Source: Tribonema minus (lineage: Eukaryota > Sar > Xanthophyceae > Tribonematales > Tribonemataceae). Taken from it: 64,000 nucleotides of DNA. The stretch is from contig JAFCMP010000112.1 of assembly GCA_017506865.1 (NCBI GenBank), positions 186,001-250,000 of the forward strand. The letters run 5' to 3'. Under the pieces are notes generated by a model. That model worked only from the letters and a program-made list of their open reading frames with translations. It had not been told where the DNA came from and did not search any database. How positions within the stretch are numbered: the first letter of the stretch is position 1; every line of letters starts with the position of its first letter. This document shows, piece after piece, positions 10,741 to 21,077 of this stretch. The position numbers were made by a program, and so were the translations under genes.

Positions 10741-11735
10741 GGGGGGGGGGGGGGGTCAGTGGGGGGAAAACAACAGGGTGAAAACATCGCGCACGCAACT
10801 TGAAACTGTCAAACGACATCATAGGCAGCCACAGGGCCACATGTTTATAGGTGCATTTGCTATATGGGAACAACGATCTGAGATATTTTAGAGGGGGGCC
10901 AGAGAAGCCAGTGTAATGGGGGGGGCTTTGGAAACGGCGGGGGGGGGGGGGGCACAGAGAAGGGGGGGCGGGAGGGAGTTGTTACTAACGTCGCTCAGGC
11001 ATCAGGCGCACTGGCGTGAGTCTCTTGAAATGGAGGGGGGGCTCATTAAGCAGCGGCCGCTTACTAAGGTGTATACAGAAGGTTTAGAGCGTTGACCGCA
11101 CCGACGCCACTATCAGGCCCACCGCAAGCAGCACCATGTACCTCCATCAGGTGAGACCAGCAAATCCAGCGTTGCATACAAGGTCTGCAAATGATTTCAA
11201 ATCAAGCAATAGTCTGTGAATGCTGTGGTTTTGATGGAGCTTAAGGAGTGTTGCGGGCAAGTTTGTTACTGCAACGCCACCACCATGATCAGCCGCACCG
11301 GCAGCACCATCACGCTCTGTGCGCGCATGTCCAGCAGTAGCAGGTGGAGGCCGGCCGATGAGATTTGTGTCCAAGGTCAAGAGATTTAGACATCGAAGAA
11401 CATGATTTGCGCGGTACACTGTTCTAACGAAGGATGGCCATTCTAGGCAGCAATAAGTCCGCCAGGTGCGAACACATGTGTGTAGTACACAAATAATAAA
11501 AGTACAAGCTTTTGACAGATGTTGATCCGCGATGCGTGAGCGTACACTGGTCGCAGCAACCACATGATGGTCTGTGATCCTTTCGTTGTCTCTGCTATAG
11601 TAGTATGAATATGTACAAGAATCAGCTTGCACTCAGCTCTCTCTGACACAAGCGTGCCAGCGCCTCTTGCAAGCTTCCTTTTACAAAACAGGGAGGGGTG
11701 CACAGTCTATAGGGGGGCGGGGGGGGGGGGGGGGT
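10741..11735. repeat. Cluster of poly-G tracts
   Basis: Runs of 7 to about 16 guanines on the plus strand lie at 10741-10756, 10896-10903, 10917-10924, 10939-10952, 10963-10977, 11034-11041 and 11711-11733. Such runs can form G-quadruplexes and are also prone to sequencing error. No gene overlaps the densest part (10.74-11.05 kb). Confidence 0.8.
11147..11425 (-). CDS. Possible exon, unrecognised
   Basis: A minus-strand frame reads VLRCLNLLTLDTNLIG, then an Ala/Gly-rich stretch, then NLPATLLKLHQNHSIHRLLL and ends NAGFAGLT before a TGA. The ends are hydrophobic-helical and look protein-like, while the middle is low in complexity. No splice sites are convincing at either edge, and no family is recognised. 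Confidence 0.25.
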   Translation of the reverse strand, partial: RTVYRANHVLRCLNLLTLDTNLIGRPPPATAGHARTERDGAAGAADHGGGVAVTNLPATLLKLHQNHSIHRLLLDLKSFADLVCNAGFAGLT

Positions 11736-11839
11736 GTTCAACATCTATATGGAAACGCAACAAAGTGTGCATGAAGCTTTAATCCTGCTTCTCACCTATC
11801 GTCAACTTATATATGTTCTTCAACGTCGAAACCAACATG

Positions 11840-14244
11840 ACACACCTGAAAGCTCTCCATTCCGATGTATTTGCGCCCCCAGCTCCTAGCCCTTCAAAGC
11901 CTGGGCCTCACGGTCTGCACTGACAGAATAGCAGGCCCTGTCGACAGTGCGCCAATGCCGCTGCTCAGACCTAGGCTGACTTGTCCTTGGGCCGGACTTG
12001 ACTGCTCCAGGATGGCCACTGCGGTTAAAAGAGCCCGCCTCTGTCGGGCGATTGCCTGACAGAAAAGGCGAGAGAGTTGGCCAGCAGTTAGTCATGGACA
12101 CGCTGGCTGCCGCTGCCTCCTTGAACATATATTAGAGTGTGCCCTTTCTGTGCAAGCAAACAACAGTCATGTGAATATGAAACAGCTGATGCGCATACCA
12201 ATATGAGCAGGTGTCTTTGCGCACTTGACATCCTCTGGAGCGGGCACAGATGCCAAACATAATAAGATAAATTTCAACGCGATTATTGATGCTTGGTGGC
12301 GTATTCGCTGCAAGTTATGCAGCAAGAAAATAACATTATTTTGCTGCACGAGATTGTCCACACGGTCGTGCACTAGACCTGTTCAATCACAAAACCTGCT
12401 CTGTACCCTGTTGTCATTTTGCAGGCTTTATACGTTGGTACCAACAACTGTCTTGCAAGGTATTGACTCTGATGACATTAAACCTGCGAATTCAAAAAGT
12501 GTGCTCATTGACAAACCCTTCATTAGAAAGTCCCTCTCACCCACATTTGCAATCAGCTGCGCAGTTGCGTCTGTTGCGCCAAGCGACCTTGGAGCCACAA
12601 GCAACATACACAGCAAAACGCTGTCGTTACAGTATTTATGGCGTCAAGCACCTGCCGCTTGTCTGTGAAAACTCATCCAACAGACTGACAATAGACAACG
12701 TATTGAAAAATGCACCACTGAGCTCAGGAAAATTAATGAGGTTCAGCAGGTAAACCGTTTGTCAGTGCAAAAGCTCGCCCGCGGCTGCCTGATATATACA
12801 TCATCGTGGTACATGGCAAGTCTGCGGCACCACAGACAACAGAGTGCGCGGCGCTTGTTGTGGTGCAGGCTCACTGCATGTTACAATGACGCAAGTCAGG
12901 CAGTATGATGCGTGTGCAGTGGCAATGGTGTGTGAGAGCAGCAACACGGTTGTGCATCGTTGATACATGACCTAACGCAATGGTTCGATTTGATAGGCGC
13001 AGGCTCTTTGGAGCAACAACTTCAGGGCTCAATATGGAGGGGATGCTAGGACTTGAGGTATTCGCCTTTGTGATCATGAGCGCAGTGTCGCAGGGTGCAC
13101 GTCAAAATATATGTGATGGTAAGGCCTTTGAAAATGTTGATGGTGTCAGTGTACAGCGTGCACAACAACAGCAGAGTAACAAGGGGGAGCATTGGATATT
13201 ATAGTGGAACCAGACTCCAGCACACCTGTATCAACAGCTCATGGACTGGAAGAACTGTCCTTGCTGCACAACACGCCACGTCCGCCGTTACGATCACCGT
13301 TGCGCACGGCATGAATAAAGTAGCTCGAACTCATTGTCTACGGTGATACCTCTTGTGCATCGATCATGGTGCAGTAAAAGCTACAAGTAGGAGCTAGCAT
13401 GTTTATGCTTGGGAGCCATGAATTGTGTTACTTAAAAGTGGCAAAAAAAAAAAAAGGGCATGTGGTGTGCATGTGCCGCCCACCGCCTGATGTGTAATAC
13501 AAGTAGGCAATCTTGATTGCAAACTATTTATAATCAGCCTGGCAAGTACCACAGTGATGCAGAAACGCAAGGGCGCCGTTGTATGCCTCCAACCAGCCTG
13601 CAAGATGCGAATTAATCACAATCGAAGGTTAGATAGCTGCCTACTCACATTGGACTACATCAGTAGCGCAGGTGCTGCCCTCAGTTGCAGCAGCAGCAGC
13701 AGAGGCAGGCGATCGATGCCAACTGCCAACCCGGATAACACGACTGTGCTGCTGCCTGCAGCAACAGCAGCGCATTTACAGCACAGAGATCAAACCCAAT
13801 TTTTGAGACGCCGGGGGTCCCGGGGGGGGAGTCCCGAGAGTATGTTCACAACCGCTGCTGTGTGCACATGGGGGCATGCAACACTGCTGGTGGGCCGGTG
13901 CATGTCCCTTTTGTCGAGCGGCGATGCGGCCTTGCAGAGTATGCAGTGCATTTTGTCGAGCGCGATGCGGCCTTGCAGAGTATGCAGTGCAGCAGTGTTC
14001 ATGTTGCATCGGTCACAGGGTGAAACTGGTTAAGACGTGTGCTGCACCATGTATTGTGTAGCAATGCAGCATCTGACGCTGCACTGCTACTAATTGTGGG
14101 CGTCTTACAGATATCACGTGCACTAGTTGGCATTTATCTTGCTCAGTGTCCGGCTGTCTGCTTGAGCTATGATACGTGTGCGCCAGTATGAAGCTTACAA
14201 CGTTTGGTGGATTGTCTGTCATGTTCTTTTTTGTTTGCCTGCAG
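11840..14244. other. No gene firmly recognised; probable upstream part of the ATPase gene
   Basis: The exon at 14245 needs upstream coding sequence containing a P-loop, but I could not find a GxxGxGK[ST] motif on the plus strand here. A minus-strand frame at 12428-12616 (GATDATAQLIANVGERDFLM...) looks moderately protein-like but has no supported splice context. A 47-bp tandem duplication (TTTTGTCGAGCG...GTATGCAGTGCA) is at 13906-13993. Confidence 0.35.
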
Positions 14245-14790
14245 GATGCATATGACACTCAGGGCATTGTCATCGCAGACCTGTCGAATCTGCTCATCAG
14301 CAAAAAGCAGGCCAACTGCATATTCCAAGTCCTTCTGCAACAGTTCTGCAGCAAGGAGTGGAATGGCGACAAGCCTGTTCACAGGAAGCTTGTCGTTTTC
14401 GATGAAGCTCACAAGTACATCAGCAACGATGGCGATGGCCTTGCGCACGAGATGCTGAAGGTGGTTCGTACAATGCCCCATACGGGCATGCGCATTGTTG
14501 TCAGCACACAGAGCCCTGCTGAACTGCCGCATGAGATGCTGGCACTATTGAGCGTTATGGTCGTGCACAGGTGTAACAGCCACCGTGTGCTGCATCTGCT
14601 GCAGCAGGAGTTGGGCCTTAGCAGCGCAGATAGCGCACTTGTGCCCAGACTAATGCCTGGGCAAGCAATGGTGTACGCTGGTCTTGCAGATATTAAAGGC
14701 AACGGTGAGCGGTATTGCGGCCCCTGGTACAATGTTAACGTGAGGAGGCGCTTAACCAGAGATGGCGGTGTGTCAGTTCGTCACATGTGA
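14245..14790 (+). CDS. Terminal exon of a HerA/VirB4-like P-loop ATPase (Walker B part)
   Basis: A strong acceptor (TTCTTTTTTGTTTGCCTGCAG) ends at 14244; the exon then runs 181 codons to the TGA at 14788-14790. Visible features in order are GIVIADLSNLLI (a conserved strand before the ATPase core), KLVVFDEAHKYIS (Walker B with the catalytic D-E), the helix MLKVVRTMPHTG, then GMRIVVSTQSPAELP (the sensor strand after Walker B), and VMVVHRCNS near the end. This order and these motifs match the HerA/FtsK-superfamily ATPases that fungi and algae carry as uncharacterised P-loop proteins. Walker A must lie on an upstream exon that I could not find, so the gene may be incomplete. Function is unknown; the prokaryotic relatives pump or resect DNA. 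The upstream ATG at 14176 lies before the acceptor and is not the start. Confidence 0.65.
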   Translation, partial: DAYDTQGIVIADLSNLLISKKQANCIFQVLLQQFCSKEWNGDKPVHRKLVVFDEAHKYISNDGDGLAHEMLKVVRTMPHTGMRIVVSTQSPAELPHEMLALLSVMVVHRCNSHRVLHLLQQELGLSSADSALVPRLMPGQAMVYAGLADIKGNGERYCGPWYNVNVRRRLTRDGGVSVRHM

Positions 14791-15473
14791 CAGCAAGCAG
14801 TTCATAGATGACGAAGTCGTTGGCTAGCTTGAACAACCAGCCTGCTTGTCATGCATCATCGATTGTCATTCATGTCATCTGCGGATTCTCACAGGGCATG
14901 CTGACAGTTAGCCATGTCGACAGATGTGTCTGTTGTTAGTGGCGATGCATGGCCATGGAAACATTTACTTTTAGTGATGTTTGACAGCCTTATGCCAAGG
15001 TTTGTTAAAACATGCATTACTATAGTTCTTATGCCACCTGTTGAGTATCATCAGGGCATGATGGCATAATTGATTTGTACTGCCAGGCAACATTTGATTT
15101 GTATCTGTAGTTGCGGGTATTGTTGCAGCTGCAAGCCACCAAGAGCAGTGATCTTTGCAATATAGGCATATGCGGCCGTAATATTTCAAGCTCCATCATC
15201 ATCACATACTGGAGTCTTCTCTTCTGTGAGATGTTTGGCTGCTTGATGTCATGCACACATATCTGTAAAACCGACTGATGGTCATTGCTTGTCAGATTAA
15301 AAATACTCAAATGTTGACGACAATGTTGCTGTTTACCCACCTTGACAACCACTGTAACAGAATAAAAATTATAATCTCAATCATAGTGTACAGCTACACC
15401 TGTAACTGTGCAAGCATGCTTTTGCCAAACCTTCGATTCAAATGTTGCTAGTGTACGTTTCTAACACATGCAG
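14791..15473. other. No gene recognised
   Basis: This is AT-richer sequence after the ATPase stop. It has short ORFs on both strands and no splice or domain support. Confidence 0.4.
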
Positions 15474-15671
15474 ATCAGACTTCCACTCGAAAACTTTGAT
15501 CCTATCCAAAATAGTTTGGGATGTGTTGTTAAGTCCACAGCGACACTGTCAGGTGATGTTGTCCCCGACGTCAGCTACAGCAGCAGCATGCGGTCGACAT
15601 CCAACAACATGTCTTTTGTTGCACTGTCGGCCTTGCCTGCTCTCACCTACTCTCTCGATTTCTCGCAGTAA
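15474..15671 (+). CDS. Possible exon, unrecognised
   Basis: After the acceptor CTAACACATGCAG the frame reads IRLPLENFDPIQNSLG, then VVPDVSYSSS and NNMSFVALSALPALTYSLDF, and ends at a TAA (15669-15671). The composition is that of a folded protein rather than random sequence. It has no known motif and lies 0.7 kb after the ATPase exon on the same strand. It could belong to a separate gene. Confidence 0.3.
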   Translation: MRLPLENFDPIQNSLGCVVKSTATLSGDVVPDVSYSSSMRSTSNNMSFVALSALPALTYSLDFSQ

Positions 15672-15914
15672 TTATACTTCTATGCGGTTTACGAGGGAGC
15701 GTCGTACTGGCCACAGCGTCTGATAATTACTCTTTTACGACAGGCCCAGCCTCAGGAACTTCAAGTATACATAAAAGGTCAACTTAATGCAGTAAGGCTG
15801 AGCATGGTGACACGAACAAGTATGGAAATCTCAGGCCATCGAATACCGTGAAAGTGAAAGCACGCAAAAACACAGCACAAAAATCGAAAACGAGGCATAA
15901 GTGTGGCATGAGTA

Positions 15915-16690
15915 CTATCTTCTGGCGCGGGGCATGCGCTCCTGCAACCTTGCGCGATGGTCTAGCTCGTCATCATACCTGGCCCGCAGCTCATGGTTCT
16001 CCTTTTGGAGCTGCTGCAGACGACCGCGAACGTGGTCATTGTGCTCTGCCGTAGCGAACATTGTATCGTTCTTATTGCTGTATTTTCCCATAAAGATGCC
16101 GCGCACTCTACACATGCTAGTCACCTCTGCCCACAGTTCATTCCTCTCATCGGCCAAGGCATCGCGTGATATCTTCAGCGCTGCGACCTCCTGCCTCAGA
16201 CGTCGTACATCCTCCCTCAGCAAGCGTCTCTCCTCTAGGTGCTCCGCCCTCATGTCCTCCAGCCTCGTAAGCCAACGGCCCTGCGCAACCTGCAGCTCCT
16301 TCGCCGTCGCCTCCGCGGCTTCTACGCTGTCGCGCAGGCGCTTCGTGTCCTCCTCTGCTGCCTCGCGCGCACGCCTGTCTAGCACCTTCTGCAGCACGTC
16401 CGTGCCATGCTGCGTGTAGATGTGCTGCATCGTCACTAGCGCCTGCTGCGGGGCGCCAGAGGCGAGCGTGCTGACGATGTGGCGCACCTCCTGCTCGCCG
16501 CCGTTTGTTATCGCGTGTGCGACGTGCGTCGCAGCTGCCTCCAAGAGGGGGTCCTTACGTCCTCAGCAACAGACCAGCCCTCCTCTTCTTGGTAGCGATG
16601 ATCTGTGCGACAGTCTTTGGCAAAGATGAAGTATGCAACCCTTGATGCAGTTGCTTCGGATATGTCTTATGGTGTACTTGAAGTAAAAAA
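15915..16690 (-). pseudogene. Internally deleted copy of the CSAYRL family
   Basis: The minus strand encodes an intact 209-residue coiled-coil C-terminus (15915-16544). It is nearly collinear with the one at 21.1 kb, with shared blocks such as AAATHVAHAI, SGAPQQAL and TDVLQKVLDRRAREAAEED. Directly upstream the homology jumps to a much earlier part of the protein (EEEGWSVAED, with traces to about 16690) in another frame. About 448 bp present in the 21.1-kb copy are missing. The whole N-terminal module is also absent. Downstream flanks (15840-15914) match 20990-21077, so this and the 21.1-kb copy arose from one duplication. A shortened protein from an internal ATG is conceivable but unsupported. 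Confidence 0.75.
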
Positions 16691-16760
16691 GTGACCTTTG
16701 CGCTAAAAGTTATAGCATCAACTGTTTGAGCTGCGCGTGCCTGAGTACACCACAGATCCT

Positions 16761-16825
16761 CGATGTTATCCACACAAACAACCGGCCTCCCTCGCGGCCC
16801 TTTTTAATACGAGAATATGAGTACA
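16761..16825 (+). repeat. Inverted repeat, left copy (partner at 19.90-19.98 kb)
   Basis: The core CCACACAAACAACCGGCC, then CCCTCGCGGCCCTTTTTA and ACGAGAATATGAGTAC, recurs in inverted orientation at 19900-19978. It contains the short palindromic block GGCC..GGCC. A related block in direct orientation follows the reverse-transcriptase ORF at 58876-58900. It may therefore be the 3' end of a retroelement family or the terminal repeat of a DNA element. Confidence 0.65.
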
Positions 16826-16913
16826 CTCACTCAAGCTTGACACTTGTCTACAACCGTATCTCACAGCTGCAAGCACTGGTGAAGTTGTCAACAGTGTCCC
16901 TGGCTGGCATGCG

Positions 16914-17033
16914 AGCAGCGCATTCAAGGCCTTGTGTTATGATGGTGGCCTACCACTCTCAGCATAAGCTGGCCTTTGAGCAGTGCATTCAAGGCATTGT
17001 GCTATCATGGTGACCCACCACTCTCAGCATATA
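16914..17033. repeat. Tandem duplication of about 60 bp
   Basis: The unit GAGCAG(C/T)GCATTCAAGGC...CACCACTCTCAGCATA occurs twice, back to back, with a few substitutions. It is non-coding. Confidence 0.7.
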
Positions 17034-17212
17034 ACAAAGGTTTAGACAACAAACCATCAGAGAGAAGATGCAGTTTTCATGTACTTTGTAAGTCGCCATG
17101 AGACCTTTTATAATTATGTGTCGGTCCACAACCCCATGGCCTGATCAGATAACGAAGACTGCAAGATGTGCAAAATGTAAGGAAACACCACTGTCTATAA
17201 CACCTACCATAT

Positions 17213-17305
17213 GTACGTGCAGGGCCTGCACTGAGGAACATGGCCGACACACATATCGAGCGTAAAAACGTTCGTCGGGGCTTTAATACGACTATGCGGG
17301 TACTT
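17213..17305. repeat. Dispersed repeat family R2, copy 1
   Basis: The sequence around GAACATGGCCGACACACATA, TCGAGCGTA and GGGGCTTTAATACGACTAT matches 27652-27742 (GAGCATGGCCGACAGACGTA, TCGAGCGTA, GGGGCTGTAATACAACTAT) in the same orientation. Confidence 0.65.
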
Positions 17306-17737
17306 GCACACCCTCTGTATCTGAGTTGAAATAACTCCAGCCCCTACAGAGGTCCTTCGCATGTAGCAAGACACCACTTTTTGGGGAAAATGTCCTGAAA
17401 ACTTGGGTGATATCTGGCATCCTTGCCTAGTAAGAGTATGAAGGTCACCGCGTTCGGCCTGTGCTAGCACCCGCCACTACCTGCTGCTGTGCGCTGCCGC
17501 CTGCTCCTGTGCTGCTACTGCCCGCTACTTGCCCGCTGCTACCTGCACCCGTTTGCCTTCTGTATGGCCGCCTGCTGCTGCCTGCTCTCCTGCTGTGCCT
17601 ACTGTGTGCGCCACGCCTGTCTGCTGCCACTTTTGCTGCTGCTGCGATGGTCTGCCACCGCTGCTCACAGCTGCTGCTGCTGTGCTGCTGCTGCTGCTGC
17701 TGCTGACAGTGTGCTGCTGCTGCTGCTGCTGCTGAGC

Positions 17738-18180
<443 letters not shown>

Positions 18181-18333
18181 GCTTGGCTGCCACCGCTGCT
18201 GCACACAGCTGCTCTGCTGTGTTCCTACTGCAACAGCCCTCTCCCGGTGCAGCAGCATGATACAGCAAGCAGGGTCCAGCAGGCCAGCTGCTGCTGCACA
18301 AGCACCGCAGTTCCTACTGGAATTAAATAGCAT

Positions 18334-18385
18334 GTGCCTGGGTGTGCCTGGGTGTGCCTGGGTGTGCCTGGGTGTGCCTGGGTGT
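18334..18385 (+). repeat. 10-bp minisatellite, about five units
   Basis: TGCCTGGGTG is repeated five times, nearly perfectly, just downstream of the CTG tract. Confidence 0.9.
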
Positions 18386-18649
18386 CAGGACCAGGTTCTC
18401 AGAGTCTGGGTTCAGGGTCGAGATCAACAGTCAACGGTAACAATTGAAGCGCGCATCAGCTGCAAGGAGGAGGTGCCGGAGCAGCGTTCTTTCGGCAGCA
18501 GCTGCAGCAGCGCCATCAGCAGCAGCACGCCAGCAGCAGCAGCACGCCAGCCAGCAGCAACAGCAGCGCCATCATCAGCGGCACAGCGGCAGCATCAGCA
18601 GCAGCGGCGGTGCTGTTACAGCAACTGCAACAGCTTCAGCAGGCCTTAG

Positions 18650-19133
18650 GATGCAGCGAGATCCGATGGTATCAGCAGCAAATTAGCAAAGCAGCGCCAG
18701 GTAGCAGAGCAGTCTGCTCACCTTAGGGCAGCAGCAATGGATGTGGTGTTTGACGAGGCGCTCAAGGACGTGGCGAAGGCCGCAACAGCGGTTCAAGAGG
18801 CTGCAACAGCTCGGGACGGTGGTGAGAAAGCTGAAATCGGCGAGGAACGAGCCGAAAGAGAAGCAGCAGCAGCAGAACTGCAGCAAGAAATAGCAGTCCG
18901 AGATGCAGTGTCTGCAAGGGCAAGAACCGCAGCAACGACGGCAGCCGATGAAATGATGCAAGCAGCTATAGCAGCAGCAATTGCGAGATCAGCAGACACG
19001 GAAACAGTTATCGCAGAGGAAAAGCAGAAGTTTTGGCCTTGATGGCAGCAGCAGCAGCAGCAGCAGCTGCATTACATGCAACGTCAGCTGAAGCATTCGC
19101 AGCAGCTGTACAAGCTTTGCTGCTGAGCGAGTA
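18650..19133 (+). CDS. Alanine-rich coiled-coil ORF, frameshifted
   Basis: After an acceptor-like CCTTAG at 18649 the frame reads KLAKQRQVAEQSAHLR, then MDVVFDEALKDVAKAATAVQ and a long E/A/R/Q-rich helix with heptad-like spacing. It ends WP at the TGA at 19040-19042. Near 19030 the coding character passes to another frame (MAAAAAAAAALHATSAEAF...LLLSE). This looks like a single-base frameshift, or an intron boundary I cannot place. It lies between the inverted repeats of the 16.8-20.0 kb block. It could be a low-complexity structural protein or decayed cargo of an element. Function is unknown. Confidence 0.4.
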
Positions 19134-19899
19134 AGGGCGAGGGCAGCCTTGGCAGAAGCCTCGGAAGCGCATGGTGTGGCATGCGCAAGCAGTTGTCACA
19201 AGACGGCGATCTTCGGGTCGCAAGAAGGTACCTCGATGTAGTGGCATTTATGCTGAGACGTGTTTCGCCAAGCTCCGCGACAGGCAGCCTGGCAGTATAG
19301 ACAAACATCGAATGGGCAACTCAGCGGGCCCTGCCAAGCGTTATCGCTTGATCAGACTGAGCCATGCGTGTGGTCGCTCATGTCCCAGGTATACCATTTG
19401 AAGTGCGTTGCAGTCACAGGTCGCCGGGCGGGTGTTTCGGCCGAGTCGGAGGCGAGGGCCTTTCTCCGAGGACCACCCTCACATCAATGTACATGAGCAT
19501 TTCACCTTCTGCACTTGTGCCTCTCTCGCCGCTGCCACCTTACCACGAGCTGAGGGGCGGTGGTTCGCAAAATGGTCACATGCACAACAGTCCACCCACA
19601 CCCACACACTTCGGATGTTGGCTGTCAGGCACGAAGCATGCGGCGGAGTGCTTATGCATGCAGCCCTCCAGCACCGTCTCATGCTCAGTTGCGCGAATTT
19701 TCGGGCGTGTGAGTGCCCACAGAAGAACTGTCATGTGCTCAACACAACCGTTGATGTTCACAAGCCTTGGGGCTGTGGACAGCGTAGTTTGATTTGCGTG
19801 AAACCAATAACAGCGGCTCTTGCTTCACGTGTGCATTTTCATGTGTCAAAGCGCGTCTGTGATCACAGTGTGCAAGCCAGAGACATGTCACACTTTTTC

Positions 19900-19978
19900 G
19901 TATTCTGGTACTCAAATTCTCGTAGTAAAAAGGGCCGCGAGGGGGGCCGGTTGTTTGTGTGGGCAACATGAGCAGTCT
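19900..19978 (-). repeat. Inverted repeat, right copy
   Basis: The reverse complement of the block at 16761-16825 lies here: GTACTCAAATTCTCGTA, AAAAAGGGCCGCGAGGG and GGCCGGTTGTTTGTGTGG. The similarity extends a few bases beyond the CCACAC end on both sides (ATGTT). No flanking target duplication is evident. Confidence 0.65.
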
Positions 19979-20232
19979 GTGTGTGGCCTTGTTTAAGCAG
20001 GGCACATGCAGCGTGTGCCCCCCTTGACGCGCGCGTTCACCGCTTGCGCTTGCGCCCCGAGGCCAAGATGGCATCCTGACACAAAACAAAGTCACCTGCC
20101 AAGGCGTGCAGCAGCCTTTGTGAATTTTTGTTGGCTGCTATTGCTTCGACTAACCCTATGAAGAAGCCCGAATTGTTCACATTGCCACGATTGGAGTGAC
20201 GCTCAGGTCGAAGATAACCTGGTGGCACTCAG

Positions 20233-20341
20233 CAAGGACACTCAGCCAAGAACACTTGTGCGAGGTGCAAGGTAGTCAAGTACTGTGTATGCAGCTGTCA
20301 GCGGGCGCACTGGAAAGTCCACAAGGAGCAGTGTGCACAAG
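20233..20341 (+). CDS. MYND zinc-finger exon
   Basis: The acceptor GGCACTCAG precedes an exon that ends at a good donor (GCACAAG/GTACTC). It encodes CARCKVVKYC, then VCSCQRAHWKVHKEQC. The spacing is C-x2-C-x4-Y-C-x3-C-x3-H-x3-H-x3-C, which is the second half of the MYND finger. The first C-x2-C pair of a complete finger must be on a previous exon that I did not identify. Cysteine codons are at 20257, 20266, 20284, 20296 and 20332, and histidine codons at 20308 and 20320. MYND fingers bind proline-rich peptides and occur in SET-domain methyltransferases, ankyrin proteins and many uncharacterised algal proteins. The rest of this gene is unknown. Confidence 0.7.
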
Positions 20342-20539
20342 GTACTCTCTCTCCGTGCCATAAATGCAACACCTGACAAGCACAGCAGATGTCTCTTTTC
20401 TGACCTGTGCAACCGCATCGCCTCGAGAATCGACTACACAAGCTGCCTGAAAACTTATTTACAGCAATGAACAAGCCAGCATAGACGTCACCTGCCTTCA
20501 ACGCGCTGCATGAATGTACAATCATCAGCCTTCACATAT

Positions 20540-20990
20540 ACAGTATATGTGATCATGAAATACTACCAGCATTCTGTAGTAGCCCGCGCCAAGGTGGTTA
20601 GAGTACATGATGTGGTGGGTAAATCTGCAGACTTGCATCAGCCTTATCATGTCATGAGATGAGCCAACTGTTTGTAAAGGCTCAGTACTAGCGATGCTGA
20701 GGAAGCGGGTATATCTGCAGACTTGCGTCAGCCTCATCTTGTCTTCAGATGAGCCCACTGACTGCAAAGTCTCAGTCACCAAGGATGCACAGGGGGTCGG
20801 TATATCTGCAGACTTGCATCAGCTTTATCATGTCCTCAGATGAGCCCGCTGTTTGTGAAGTCTCGGCAACTAAGGATGCACGGGGGTGGGTAAATCTGCA
20901 GACTTGCATCAGCCTTATCATGGCCTCACATGAGCCCGCTGTTTGTAAAGTCTCCGTAACTAAGGATGCACAGGGGGTGGATACTTCAAA
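20540..20990. repeat. 90-bp minisatellite, four to five units
   Basis: The block ATCTGCAGACTTGC(A/G)TCAGC recurs at 20623, 20713, 20804 and 20894 (period 90-91 bp), with the rest of each unit conserved (GATGAGCCC, TAAGGATGCAC). The array ends about 90 bp before the family gene at 21078. Because the period is close to 30 codons, long frames stay open on both strands. Confidence 0.85.
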
Positions 20991-21077
20991 TGTCATGCAA
21001 AGTCAGGCAGTGAAAGCAGCAACATGCAAAAACGCAGCACACAAATCGAAAACCGAGGCATAAGTGTGGCATTGGCA

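Noticed and set aside
20540-20990. Possible CRISPR array
   Set aside because: The 90-bp units are repeated throughout without variable spacers; it is a minisatellite in a eukaryotic context.
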